From: Daucus carota subsp. sativus
Lineage: Eukaryota > Streptophyta > Magnoliopsida > Apiales > Apiaceae
DNA length: 64,000 nucleotides
Direction: 5' to 3'
Assembly (NCBI RefSeq): GCF_001625215.2
Contig: NC_030384.2
Span: 37,296,390-37,360,389, forward strand
The translations under genes and the position numbers were made by a program. Below the pieces are notes generated by a model. The model was not told the DNA's origin. It ran no database searches and saw only the letters and a program-made list of their open reading frames with translations. Of the stretch, positions 49,528 to 61,395 are shown piece by piece (within the stretch, counting starts at the first letter, position 1; each line of letters begins with the position of its first letter).

Positions 49528-49687
49528 CTTTTTAAAAGTGTGGCTCCCGTTAAATGTTATTGAAGGAGTAACAGACACAAGGATAAAAATGAGTTCCAAA
49601 TTTTCAAAAAAGTGCCAAATTTTGGCCAGCTTTTCAAAAATGTGGCTCTCGTTAGTGAAATTTAACGGGAGCCACACTTTTAAAAAG
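49528..49687. repeat. Perfect 28-bp inverted repeat with an internal third copy
   Basis: The arm at 49528-49555 (contains AAGTGTGGCTCCCGTTAAAT) is the exact reverse complement of 49660-49687. A third, diverged copy (ATGTGGCTCTCGTTAG) at about 49640 forms a tight hairpin with the right arm. The whole is 160 bp; it may be a foldback element or a small MITE. Confidence 0.85.
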
Positions 49688-51293
49688 CCTAATCAGATGT
49701 AAACTATGGCCACAACTCTGAGGTTTACTGTATGAGTATTGAAAAGTTTAAAATAAGCTGTTATATAAAATCGTGAGAATTTGGAGGTTTTATATAAAGT
49801 TTGATTAAAATGTTGGAGTTTAATTTTATTTGGAATTGTTTATTAAATATAATATATATGTTTGGATACATAGACAGACATAGTTCACAAAATGGTAATC
49901 ATATATAACATTCTACACTGCAAAATATGAGCAAAACTAAAGACAGTTGTAGTAGGATCGAAAATAAGATGAATCAAGAACAAAAGTCTCGCACCCCAGC
50001 CACTAATTATCGCTTCTCGGACACCTAATAGCTAGCAATTGCTTAAAGACTGGAGCCGGGATTAATCATTATATCTTTATCCTAACAATTGGCATGCATA
50101 CTAAAAGTGCTTGATTCATTAAGAATTAGATGGATCGCTCTGCTTATCCATCATTAGATATGTTACGGTCTATAATTAATCAGACCACGAAAAGGTAGAG
50201 AAAAAAGAGAGAAAAGAATTAGAATGTTTTTTAATTGAGAGACGTTTTTTTTTTAAAACGTTTGAACTCTTTTAATTTGGAAGTATATTGTGATAGAAAA
50301 TTATTTTTATAGATATTTTTTTATTTATATATTTTAAATATAAATAAAAGTTAATATTTTCAACGTATTTTGATAGGGAAAGTGCGGCAACTTCTCACAA
50401 AATGAAAGAATAATTTATTTCACTAGCATGACTGCATGAGGGATGTTCTCAGAGCCCGGCATTTCAATTCAAACCGTTATTGAGAAATATTGCTTTTAAA
50501 TTTGACAACCAATTTTTTCATATCTTTTTCAGTAAAATACTTGCACTTCTTATTTCATAAAATATGCATAATCCTACGTGAATAATCTTAGTGAATAGTT
50601 ACACCTTGTCTATTGTGAAAGTGAAAGAAGCACAATACAAAACCATATATATTGTAAATTTCAAGGACATGCAAAAGATGATCCAATGTTATTTCTTTCT
50701 TCTGTCTTTTCATATATGTGCTTACTAATTAATTTAGCTTTTGACAAATATTTTAATCGTGCAATATTTAGTTAACTACTATTTTAAAATTCTCTTTTAT
50801 TAAATAGATATGTTCAGTTATAGTTATAGTTTTTTTTTTTTGAAGCAAAGTTATAGTTTTAGTTCATAATCAAATTAGTTAAAAATATGCAAAATATTAT
50901 AATGAAAATAATCAACGACGTGTATTAAAAATTAAAATATTATATTAAAAAAGAGAGAGAATAGACATATGATATGCTTTGTTATAGATCACAATCTTAA
51001 TTATTCTCATTTACTATATAAATAAAAAAGATTAACTACAAATTCTAATAAAAATTTAGAATTGAAATATTAAACTGAATGTATAATTAAAAAGGGTATC
51101 CTAAGGTGGGAATAGAAAAAAACGAATATTGGTGGTGGGTTATTCCCCCTTGGGGAAAAAAACATAAATTAAGAAAGCAAAACTTATATTATTATTACTT
51201 AAACCACTCCTCACATGCAACATCTATAAAAATTTGTACAAAGTATGAGAAAACGACACAATTCCCCTCCCTCTACTTATGTCAACTCCCGAC
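49688..51293. other. AT-rich region upstream of the ERF gene
   Basis: No gene. Holds the distal promoter of the ERF gene. Confidence 0.35.
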
Positions 51294-51301
51294 TATATAT
51301 A
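51294..51301 (+). promoter_or_regulatory. TATA box of the ERF gene
   Basis: TATATATA about 100 bp upstream of the ATG, followed by a CA-rich leader without upstream ATGs after about 51310. Confidence 0.5.
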
Positions 51302-51396
51302 TTACATGCTCCACAACCACCTAGCCAACCTCCACACTATATTCTTTCTTCACTTCATCACCAACAACTAACGATAATCTTCTTATCATCCCCACC

Positions 51397-52236
51397 ATGA
51401 ACAAATCACCTTCGTCTTCGAAAAGTTCTGGTAAAAAAAGTGCTAGCAAACAGGACACGAGCAACTCAAGTGGAGTAAGGTTTTTGGGGGTGAGGAGACG
51501 GCCTTGGGGCAGATATGCAGCTGAAATTAGAGACCCTTCCACGAAAGAGAGGCATTGGCTCGGCACTTTCGACACGGCTGAGGAAGCGGCTCTGGCCTAT
51601 GACAGAGCCGCGCGGTCCATGCGCGGGGCTCGAGCCAGGACCAACTTTGTGTACTCTGATATGCCACCAGGCTCCTCTGTCACCTCTATTCTTTCTCCTG
51701 ATGATCAGAACCATAACAATACCATCAATAACATGCTGCTTCAACATAACTTCTCGTCGAGCCATTACGCACCACCCGAACCGACTCCCCCTCCACGGAC
51801 CAACGTTAACCCCGAGGCTTCACACTTTCTTACGGGTCAAGATTTTGCTAATCTCGAGTCCAACACTTTGTATCAGGTGCCATCACATTATCATGATGTG
51901 ATGAATAATGGTTTCGGTGGGACCTCGGTATCTCAGTACAGTGATGGAATAGAGCTCCCGCCTTTGCCTTCGAATGATTTTTTGGATTCGAATAACATGA
52001 ATTCGAACTACAACGAGGTTGATCAGACCGCTTGGAGTTCCACAAATTATATGGCATTTTCGGATTGCAACACTTCGACAACATCAAGCCAATACGACTC
52101 GATGGGAAGCCAATCTTACCTCGGATTCGACTCGAATAATTATGTCCATAGTCCTCTATTCGGACAAATGCCTCCGGTCTCGAATGGCGATCCTTTTGAG
52201 GCTCTTGAATTGGGTTCATCCTCCTACTTCTACTAA
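51397..52236 (+). CDS. LEP: AP2/ERF transcription factor, LEAFY PETIOLE (LEP) type
   Basis: Single-exon frame of 279 residues. One AP2/ERF domain spans about residues 28-85: [20 protein letters not shown], the [19 protein letters not shown] helix and the ARTNFVYSD end. Ala42 and Asp46, counted in the AAEIRD motif, mark it as ERF rather than DREB. The flanks place it in group VIIIb: the basic Ser/Lys-rich N-terminus, [14 protein letters not shown] directly after the domain, an ELPPLPS motif and the ending [14 protein letters not shown] all match Arabidopsis LEP (AT5G13910). LEP promotes leaf lamina growth and acts in gibberellin-related germination. The remainder is Asn/Ser-rich and probably disordered. 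Intronless, as usual for this group. The assignment to LEP rather than its paralogues rests on the C-terminal motif. Confidence 0.88.
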   Translation: MNKSPSSSKSSGKKSASKQDTSNSSGVRFLGVRRRPWGRYAAEIRDPSTKERHWLGTFDTAEEAALAYDRAARSMRGARARTNFVYSDMPPGSSVTSILSPDDQNHNNTINNMLLQHNFSSSHYAPPEPTPPPRTNVNPEASHFLTGQDFANLESNTLYQVPSHYHDVMNNGFGGTSVSQYSDGIELPPLPSNDFLDSNNMNSNYNEVDQTAWSSTNYMAFSDCNTSTTSSQYDSMGSQSYLGFDSNNYVHSPLFGQMPPVSNGDPFEALELGSSSYFY

Positions 52237-53434
52237 AACGGTGGCCGCAGTACGGTTACTTTCTTTCGTATCCAGTGCACCAAGACTCCTCCGCGGTGGC
52301 TTCCTCCTAAATATAATATTGACTTGATGAGTCTCCGGTGTGGTTATTTCTCTTTTCTTTCTTTTGGAGCTGTCCTCTAAGTAATAACTAATGGTAGAGT
52401 ATATATACGTGTGCTTTTGTTTTTATGCGTTGTGTGATTGGTTTTTGAACTTAGTCCTGTAGTTGCCCTTGTCATGTAGGGGAGCTTGTGAGACTATTAC
52501 TTTAGATATAGTATATATATATAATTGTTGTATTGTATTGTTACTGATATATGATCATGTAATGCATTTTGAGGTTGCCCATTAATGTTAAATTAAATGA
52601 TGATTGTACCTTTACTTCTTGGTGATTTGTTTATAAATGAGTGGGCTCGATTGGTTGCATTAGAACTGGGCTCTAAGCAGGAGAAGAAACAAAACTGGAC
52701 TTGGCCCAGTTTGTCTTCTCCTGCTTTAGAGCGGACATATTGCAGTGATTTCCATATTTCAACTTCTTTTTCTATGAATATGATATAACAAAGGAAAAAT
52801 GATTCTAGTGATTTATAATCACTAGCATATCAATTAAGTTTCTTATTTATTTGTTTATTATTATTATTATTATTATTATAAAATGATATATTTTGGAAAT
52901 TATTAAATAGTGAGACCAAAATTTGTTTATTTATTAATAAAAAATAATCTTCTTCAAAGATATATTTATCCAAATATATTTATATATGAATTTTATTTCC
53001 TCAAATTGTTGTTGAAATAAATATTTACAGAAAATGATTTTAGAATCTAATTGTTGATTTATTCCTTTGAGAAAGATGTCATCAAAAAGATTCACGTACA
53101 GAATAAATTTTTAAAAAACTTTCTAGAGATTTTCGCAAAAAGTTTTTTTTTTCCATTTTATTTTCAGTAATTTTATACCAGAACTTTTCGGAGATGGAGA
53201 AATCTCTACAAATGTTTTTTTTTTTTGAAAAGCAAATTATATTTCAATAAAGTCTCAGAGATTCTTACAGGGGATCCAAAAGGATGGGCATGGAATGAAA
53301 CCATGATCCATCAACCTACCATGACATACAAGCAAAAGAGAGATCCAGACCGGAAACATTAAAACCTTACATAAAACCCTACTATGAAAGAGCGCCTGAG
53401 ACTTTGAATGACTGAACTAGATCGCTAAGTAGTG
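52237..53434. other. Convergent 3' regions of the ERF and RNase H-fold genes
   Basis: AT-rich, with a (TTA)n run at 52854-52878. No gene. Confidence 0.4.
52854..52878. repeat. (TTA)n microsatellite
   Basis: About eight TTA/ATT trinucleotide units. Confidence 0.9.
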
Positions 53435-54565
53435 CTAATCAAAGTGCTGAGAAGAGGTGGACGGTTGGGAAGCATTGTAGCGGAACTCAGCCTCCTGATT
53501 TCCAAATCCCATTACTTTCATCACATTGTAGACGGCTATAAAGTCTACAATCCCTGAAGCTTGTTCCAATTCTGTCCTAGAGATGCTCCACAAGGGGAGC
53601 AAGTCAGCTAGAGACCCAGTGAGTGCTTTGTGCAGAATTTCTTTCACAGCCACCCCTCCGAACACAACAGATTCCATGTCTACCTCGGAGCCCCTGAAGA
53701 TGCTGTCTAGCGCACTCAGTTTTTGGTCATTTAGCAAACTGATGGCCTCCTTGGAGAGAAGACCATTTTTGTTGAAACTGTAGTCCTCGAGCAGTTTTCC
53801 TTTTCCTTTACGCTGCTTCTCCCTTTCCCACCCCTCTTGTTTCTTAGCGAGACGTACACATCTCTCCAGGCCCTGGAAGGGAGAGAAGCCGTCAAAAACA
53901 GACGAGCCAGAGAAGTCCAGAGAGTGACCAAAGTGGAGATTCTGAAAAGGAGAGAGCCTCCGTTTCTTGACAGGAGGAGGAGGAGGACCATCTATCACCT
54001 CACCATCTCCCAAGAACTCATAGATAGGGTGAGGAAGGACCTTTCCCATATCCCTCTGGAGAAAGAAGTCCAGATTTCCGAACGGCTTCGAGGTTTCGAC
54101 AAACACCTTAAGATTCTCAAGAGCATAACGAGCCATGTACTCAGCTGAGGAGTTCATGTGAAGAGGAACATGTAAGATGCTCTTCTTTGTAGTACCCACC
54201 TTGTAGTTGTTTGCATGGAGGGTGTTAAAAGCCCTGTAGGCATCGAGCTGCTCTTCCTCTAGGAGGATTTGTTCCTGCAAACGAAGGGTGTCGTACACAC
54301 GTTCATTGTCAGTTTCAATGTGAATCTTGTGAAGCTCTTTTTCATTGGCATGAATGCAAGCAGCTTGGACAGCCGCTAGAATGGCTTGCTCCTCATTAAG
54401 CCCTGGAAGGACACCCAGGACTCCCCACAGCATGTCTCCGTTATCATCTCTGATGATTGCTGCAACAGCCAAGGTGTTGCCATTAGGCAAAGGCACCTCT
54501 GAAACTACACAGTGAACATTAATTTTGATGTAATCCTTATCAGCCACCTCCCAAAAGTATTCCAT
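53435..54565 (-). CDS. RNase H-fold (RVT_3-like) protein with degenerate active site and basic NLS-like motif
   Basis: Intronless frame of 376 residues. Residues about 5-150 follow the plant RNase H-like pattern found in LINE-derived proteins: W5..IKIN16, AAIIRDDNG (36-43), the EEQAILAAVQAA helix (58-69), IHIETDNERVYDTL (81-94) and HVPLHMNSSAEYMARYAL (132-149). Of the four acidic catalytic positions, the first (usually Asp after KxN) is His18, the second (Glu59) and third (Asp86) remain, and the last (usually Asp in xADxLA) is Glu142. Nuclease activity is therefore doubtful. After it come a Pro run, a KKRR cluster (200-203) that could be a nuclear localisation signal, a Lys/Glu-rich stretch (240-257), and a C-terminal region (260-376) I do not recognise. 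No reverse transcriptase or other transposon gene adjoins. It looks like a domesticated host gene rather than a relic, because the frame is long and clean. Confidence 0.75.
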   Translation of the reverse strand: MEYFWEVADKDYIKINVHCVVSEVPLPNGNTLAVAAIIRDDNGDMLWGVLGVLPGLNEEQAILAAVQAACIHANEKELHKIHIETDNERVYDTLRLQEQILLEEEQLDAYRAFNTLHANNYKVGTTKKSILHVPLHMNSSAEYMARYALENLKVFVETSKPFGNLDFFLQRDMGKVLPHPIYEFLGDGEVIDGPPPPPVKKRRLSPFQNLHFGHSLDFSGSSVFDGFSPFQGLERCVRLAKKQEGWEREKQRKGKGKLLEDYSFNKNGLLSKEAISLLNDQKLSALDSIFRGSEVDMESVVFGGVAVKEILHKALTGSLADLLPLWSISRTELEQASGIVDFIAVYNVMKVMGFGNQEAEFRYNASQPSTSSQHFD

Positions 54566-55218
54566 AGCGAAGAAGAAACTAGAGAGAAAATAGAGGATGA
54601 ATGAAGTGAGCTGAGGGGAACAGAATATAAAGGGAGGTATAAAAAGGAGCCCAGCCCCTATAGAAATGTAGCTGAGAAAGATTACAGCTGAGGATGATAG
54701 GTAGTAAAATCAATCAACTGTGACAGCCTCCACTCAGGTATAAGCCCTAAAACTATGTAAGCTTATAGTCCTCCAGATAAGAGCTTTAACCAGACTAAAA
54801 AACAGAGGGAACCGGACTTCCAGAGGCAATATAATGTACAATCCACTGAAAGATTTTGAGAAAATATTACACAGGATCTCCATAATCTGATCCTAGGTGT
54901 GATGATTAACAACAGAGATCGAGAATTCAAAAACAATCCTGGTAAGAGAAAAACCCCACAGAAAAGCCTTGTATCCATCATATAAAACCCAAAACCAGAA
55001 TTCAATTGGATCCGATCCACGAACCCAAATGGACCCAACGCAGATGTGATATTGTGGCTCGCTGAAAAAGACGAGCTGAAATAAAATAAAAGGACAATAA
55101 TTGTAAAAGAATAATGATAATATTATCATGATATTATTTTACATAGTAGTATCTGATGTAGAGAAGGTTGTTATTTACCACTATTGCTCACTCCAATCCA
55201 GGTTGGTTGTCACCGCAG
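54566..55218. other. Divergent intergenic region between the RNase H-fold and potassium transporter genes
   Basis: Presumably holds both promoters. On the minus strand a CTTTATATTC about 55-65 bp before the RNase H-fold ATG may serve as its TATA element. No other gene. Confidence 0.4.
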
Positions 55219-55301
55219 ATGCCGATGGACACCACCGAGTCTCGTCATCTCTCTCAGGTCTCTCTCTCTCTCGAACAAATTTTACTTTTAAATTAAACAC
55301 A

Positions 55302-55341
<40 letters not shown>

Positions 55342-58300
55342 TGACTCCGTATATTTACTATTGTGCCCTCATGGTCTCACATCCAGGTTACGGGCGGTGC
55401 CGCGGCGGAGGACATGCCCCGCCCGCCCAACATGTTTATGATCTGTTAAAATAGGATGTTTATTTTGCTTTTTCTTCATATTAGGATATATATCAGCTAT
55501 AAATTGGCATTTGGAATTACCGGTACCTAAGTAGAAATTTGTTAGGCAACATAAATAAACACTAATCAGTTAAAAATTTTGATAATTAGTTTGTGCATCA
55601 ATCACAGATTTGAAAAGGGGGATTTGGTGGAAACAATAATATTTGAGGTTTAATTTAGGGATTATGAGTAGATGCTGGGGATAAAAGTAGAAAAGTCATT
55701 TGTATGTTGGAGGTATGATGAAATAAGACTGAAGTGTGTGTAGAGGATGGGCGGTCTCTCCAATACCCCCTAAGGCTGTGTTTAAAGAGTTTCAGTATGA
55801 TTTTAGTCGGATTGTCATGTACTATTTCCAGGCTATCATAACTATAATATACTTCTAGTTTATTAGTATATACTAGTTCTTGACAGAATCAAATAGTTGT
55901 GTTGTTTTTATGTTGTTCTGTTGGTGCAAGGTCAAATATTATGTGGCATGACTTATTTATTTATTTAAATTGTCGTTTCCCATTCTCTCCATTCCGGTAC
56001 AATGAACGTTGTGGTGTTATTGATATTCTATAATACGTGAAATTGCAGTTCACTAGGATGAGCCTCTCCAGAAATCTAATATTGGCGTACCAAAGCTTAG
56101 GTGTGGTTTATGGTGACTTGAGCACATCGCCTCTCTATGTCTATAAGAGTACGTTTGTTGGAAAGCTTAATGAGCATCAAAATCCAGATGCTATATTTGG
56201 TGCATTCTCATTGATCTTTTGGACCCTTACATTAATTCCTTTGCTCAAGTATGTCCTCATTGTTTTGAGTGCTGATGATAACGGTGAAGGTTTGTTGACA
56301 CCAAGGCACTTGTGTACTACTTGTGAACTTGTGCAAAACTTTAACTTTGACAAAAAATATCTTGACTCATGTCAGGTGGGACTTTCGCTCTCTACTCTTT
56401 GCTTTGTAGACATGCAAAATTTAGTTTACTTCCGAACCAACAAGCAGCTGATGAGGAGTTGACTGCGTACAAGTATGGCCCTCCAGGCCAGAATCCTTCC
56501 TCTTCTCCACTTAAGAGATTTCTTGAAAAACATAGGAAGTCACGTATAGCGCTGCTTATAGTGGTATTGTTGGGGGCCTGCATGGTTATTGGTGATGGCG
56601 TCCTCACTCCTGTAATATCTGGTAAAGTAATGTGAGATATCTGGTTATACTTGGAAGTTAGAATATATGTAGTAGTATTTGGTCTGAGCCTCTTAGGTTT
56701 GATATGACGGTGTAATATGCTTATGATATGTTCGATTAAGTGTTATAACATAGATGACAGAACTGTTTAATGCATGATTTAGAGTATTCTGTTTATGAGG
56801 GACACTAATATTTGAATTATATTCATTGATGCAGTTCTATCATCAGTATCAGGACTTGAAGCTGCCAACAGCAATTTAACTCGAGGTAAAAACTTTACTT
56901 TAGTCTTCGATAATTTAGTTGGACTACTTTTAACCTTAAGATTGGTATTAGGGTACCATTGTACTGAATCGGACGGAGTCTTATTGAGTTCGTTCTTTGA
57001 CAGGCCAAGTTCTTGTTATAGCTTGTGTTGTACTGGTTGGCTTATTTGCACTGCAGCACGTTGGTACCCATAGGTTAGCCTTTGCGTTTGCACCGATTGT
57101 TCTTATATGGTTAGTATCAATATTTTCCATTGGGTTATACAACATCATACATTGGAATCCAAAGATTGTTTCTGCAATTTCTCCGCATTATATCATTACT
57201 TTCTTCAAAGAGACTGGTACAGAGGGGTGGATATCACTTGGAGGGATTCTTCTTTCCATAACAGGTACATAGAAATTCATCATGCTTTTTTTTTTAATAT
57301 TCTGTAGTTTTCTTTTCTTTTTCTGGTTACCTGCTTGGATAAAATGATTGTCATATACAAGGATGCAGCTTGTAAGTATATTGTATATGGCCATGAACAA
57401 CCAACCCCTAGTAGCAACGAATGTCAGCAAGACAAAAAAGTAGTAAGTATCCGAGATTGCGTCTTATCAGTGCTGACTTCGTGTGCAGGTACTGAAGCCA
57501 TGTTTGCTGATCTTGGTCATTTCACAGCCATGTCAATAAGGGTAAGTTTGGACAACTAGAACCGCTTAATGTCTGTATATGTAGATTAATAAGTTGTATA
57601 CCGTAGTATAGTGCATTTGGGATTCATAGATCCACTGTTCGTCCATGGTAACTAATTTTAACAATAGAGTAGATTTTATGTGTGAGTTTGTGTCTGTGTA
57701 TTTATTTTTTCAATGATTCATAATTTGTAATATTAATGATTATATGCTAGTCCTTATTTATCAAGTTAATTAATGGGATTTGTTATACCCTGATGATCAT
57801 TATAAATTCTTTGTATGTGCAGCTTGCTTTTATAACTGTTGTATACCCTTGCCTGATTGTACAATACATGGGACAGGCGGCTTATCTGTCTAAGAACGTA
57901 TCTTCTATTTCAAACAGTTTTTATGACTCCATACCGGGTTGGTTTTCCTTCATTAAGACGGTTTGTACCACTCTCTATGTGTAACCATATGTTGTCCATG
58001 ACCTATGGTCCATTCTTATTGTGCAGATCCTATATTTTGGCCTGTCTTTATCATCGCAACTTTAGCAGCCATTGTTGCCAGTCAGGCAATCATCACTGCT
58101 ACCTTCTCTATTGTTAAGCAATGCCATGCTCTTGGTTGCTTCCCTAGGATCAAAGTTGTTCACACGTCAAAACATATATTTGGGCAGATTTATATTCCAG
58201 AAATAAACTGGATTCTCATGATTCTTACTCTAGCCGTAGCTGTCGGGTTCCAAGACACAACACTAATAGGAAATGCATATGGTGAGACCCTTATTTAATG

Positions 58301-59778
58301 ATCTATCTTTTATCGTGTTTGTGCATTTTATTTCTCACTTGTGGCTGTGCATTTTTAAGTGTAGTCCAATAGAATTCCTATGTGGCTTTGTGTAAAAATA
58401 TCGAATTAGGGATTGTTGATAACATATTGTATAGTGTAGATTCTCATAATATGCATACACCATACCACATAAATTTACAAGTGCCGAGTGCCTCCTAAAT
58501 AAAGCTTCAAAAGTGGTACTTAATTTTGACAAAAAAAAAGTGTTACTTTTGTCTTCAACTCCCTTGGTATTGCAACATAGTAAATATAATTTCCATATTG
58601 TGTTGTACTTCTCATGACACTTCGATCTTGAATAGATATTGTTGCCTATGATTATGAATTATCCTTCTCACATATGGCTGTTGATTGCAGGCCTTGCTTG
58701 CATGACAGTTATGTTTATCACAACTTTTCTCATGGCACTCGTCATAATTTTCGTTTGGCAAAGAAGCATCGTTTTGGCTTCAGCCTTCCTTATATTCTTT
58801 TGGTTCATTGAGGGTATTTACTTGTCAGCTGCATTCATCAAAATCCCTCAGGGAGGATGGATCTCTTTATTGCTTTCATGCATCTTTCTAATTGTTATGT
58901 TTGTCTGGCACTACGGAACTCGCAGAAAGTACAACTTTGATCTGCACAACAAAGTCTCTTTAAAATGGCTTCTCGGTCTAGGTCCCAGCCTTGGTATTGT
59001 CCGCGTTCCGGGAATAGGACTTGTATACTCAGAATTGGCAACAGGAGTTCCTGCTATCTTCTCACACTTTGTGACAAATCTCCCTGCTTTTCACAATGTT
59101 TTGGTTTTTGTTTGCGTAAAATCTGTTCCAGTACCGTTTGTGTCACCCGAGGAACGATTTCTCATTGGCCGCATCTGTCCAAGACCATACCGTATGTATC
59201 GGTGCATTGTCAGATATGGTTACAAGGATATTCAGCGCGACGATGGAAACTTTGAGGATCTGATTATACAGAGTATAGCAGAGTTTATTCAGATGGAAGC
59301 AGTTGAACCACAACTCTCGAGTTCTGAGAACACATCACTTGATGGGAGGATGGCAGTTATAAGCACGAGGACAGCTCAGTCAGGCTCAAGCTTGATAGTA
59401 TCTGCCCAAGAGAGTTCTGGTTCTAGTAATTCCATTAAGAGTAGCAAATCTTTAACCTTGCAGAGTCTACGATCTGCTTATGTTGATGAGAACCCACGGT
59501 CAAAGACGCATCAAGTCAGGTTTCAGCTGCCATCAACACCTGGACTAAACCCGTCAGTTGGGGAAGAGCTTCTGGATCTGATACAGGCGAAGGAAGCTGG
59601 GGTTGCATATATAATGGGTCATTCTTATGTGAAGGCCAGGAGATCATCTTCTTTCTTAAAAAAGGTTGTTATTGATATTGGATATTCATTTCTTCGCAAG
59701 AATTGCAGAGGGCCATCAGTCGCACTTAATATTCCTCACATCAGCCTTATCGAAGTTGGCATGATATACTATGTCTAA
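55219..59778 (+). CDS. KUP/HAK/KT potassium transporter, TRH1/KUP4/POT3 type
   Basis: Exons 56049-56289, 56376-56621, 56835-56885, 57004-57264, 57489-57541, 57823-57937, 58027-58281 and 58691-59778 join in phase. With a candidate first exon 55219-55257 ([13 protein letters not shown], donor CAG|GT, phase 0) the protein is 782 residues, close to the roughly 775 of Arabidopsis TRH1 (AT4G23640). It moves K+ with H+ across plasma or endomembranes. Family hallmarks are present: [79 protein letters not shown], the long hydrophilic tail and the ending [16 protein letters not shown]. About 12 membrane spans are expected. No stop or frameshift is seen. Except for the weakly supported first exon, the model is firm; TRH1 in Arabidopsis affects root hairs and auxin distribution, but that role is not shown here. 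Confidence 0.9.
55303..55338. repeat. (CT)n microsatellite
   Basis: About 18 CT units directly downstream of the candidate first exon of the potassium transporter. Confidence 0.92.
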
Positions 59779-61230
59779 ACTGTTTGGCAACTGGATGACA
59801 ATTTCTTTTACTCCTTGCTCCAAGTCCATTAAAGTTTAATTGGCTTGACGTTGAAAGGAAGTCGATGTTCTACAGGTATACATTTGGGTCACAAAATTCT
59901 GGAAGATGAACTCAACTCTGGTGCATGGTAGTATTACTGTGATATGTATATATTTTAAATTATGCCCTGTATATTAGTGATGTGGAGAATGATTTAAAAG
60001 ATTTTAATTATCTTGATCTTTTGAGTTTTAAAATTATGTTCTCCGAGTCTTGGTTTTCTTTTACATTCTAAGAAGACGGGGAAGAAAGGTGCTTTCTTAT
60101 CGGACATTAAAGTTTTATTATCTAAATGTCCCCGGTCATCTTGCATGTCCGATTATTAGATGATAAGCTTTCTTGAATGAAAGGAACTCCTCGGTCAAGA
60201 TCATGCCGATTCTGCTCGTTGAGATTCATTCTCATTTTCAAAAAAAAGAAGACGGGGGGTTTTGGTGACCAAGCCAAAAGTTTAAGATCGTTGATCTTTA
60301 AGTATGCAGCTGTGATTGAATATATTGGACACTTCCCCCCATCAGTTTTGGTTTAAGTTGGCAATAGAGTGCCACAACTCATAAATTACTGGAAATTGTT
60401 GTTTTTCGCGGTCTAGCATGTGATATATCGTCTTTGGTTGTAATGTTTCAAATTTATTAGAACATGCAGTATATGCAAATTTGCTACTTGTATAAAGATG
60501 CCCTTTTTACCTCTAACCATGTCCAAACTTTGTCCTCTGTTATGTAGTTTCCTTCTGCACAACTGTTGAACATACAGATAGTTGTAGCGTGATGTTCCGA
60601 TGGCTGTAGTTTCCTACTGTACAACTGTTGAACTTGCAGATAATTGTGAGGGTTCAGGTTAACCGGTTAGTTTTTTGCGCATCAATAGGACTCACATTGT
60701 GTGAAGTCCAGGAGTCAGGAGCCGTCGTTTGTGTAATAATGGTCAAGAGTGACTTTAAACTAGTAATTACTAGTAATTTCAATTTGATTCTTGAGCTAAG
60801 TTCTCTCTATTGTGGAGTTGGAGCTGTCGGTTTGTGTAATAATGGTCCAGAGCGACTTTAAACTAGTAATTTCAATTTGATTCTTAAGCTGAGTTCTCTC
60901 TATTGTGGACCAAAGACTCGCGTGTAAATCAGGAAGAGCCAAGTTTCCTGTATAGTTTACCCACACACAGTACACCAGAAGTTCCATGCCAGAAATTGTT
61001 CTTTTGCTAATACTGATGCAAACCTAATCGAATGTCTTGATCTTGACAGGTTTTGTTTAATCCTTTTCTTTTACCTCAGCTTCTTCAAGTATGTACATGT
61101 GTAAATAGAAATACTATGGTAAATCCTCTAGACTTTAGAAGCAGATACAATATATGTACAAAATATGTTACTTAAGGTGGATCAACTACCATAGCAATAT
61201 TGGAGGACTTGCCCCTTGCCATTCCTTCTA
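59779..61230. other. Intergenic, with a two-unit tandem repeat
   Basis: Transporter 3' UTR, then no gene. Short repeated motifs (GTAGTTTCCTNCTGNACAAC) occur at about 60545 and 60606. Confidence 0.4.
60721..60917. repeat. Tandem duplication, period 103 bp
   Basis: GTGTAATAATGGTC begins units at 60731 and 60834, both followed by GACTTTAAACTAGTAATT and GAGTTCTCTCTATTGTGGA-type sequence with small differences. Confidence 0.82.
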
Positions 61231-61235
61231 AGACA

Positions 61236-61244
61236 TATAAATAG
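61236..61244 (+). promoter_or_regulatory. TATA box of the lipid-transfer protein gene
   Basis: TATAAATAG, a textbook plant TATA box, 152 bp upstream of the ATG at 61396. Confidence 0.65.
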
Positions 61245-61395
61245 AGATAATCAAATAAAATGGTGGCTTACCAACTTTGACCTAAGTTTGAGAAGTCATG
61301 CTGCTCCCTCTACTTCTTTTTAGAGAACTCCTGCTGCCTCTACTTATAATGAAGAACTTAGACAAACTAGAAGATACAAGAATTGCAATCAACAA

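Noticed and set aside
55128-55454. 108-codon forward frame with LSLSLSLS
   Set aside because: The frame is open because of the CT microsatellite; only the short ATG segment at 55219-55257 was considered as a real exon, in a different frame.
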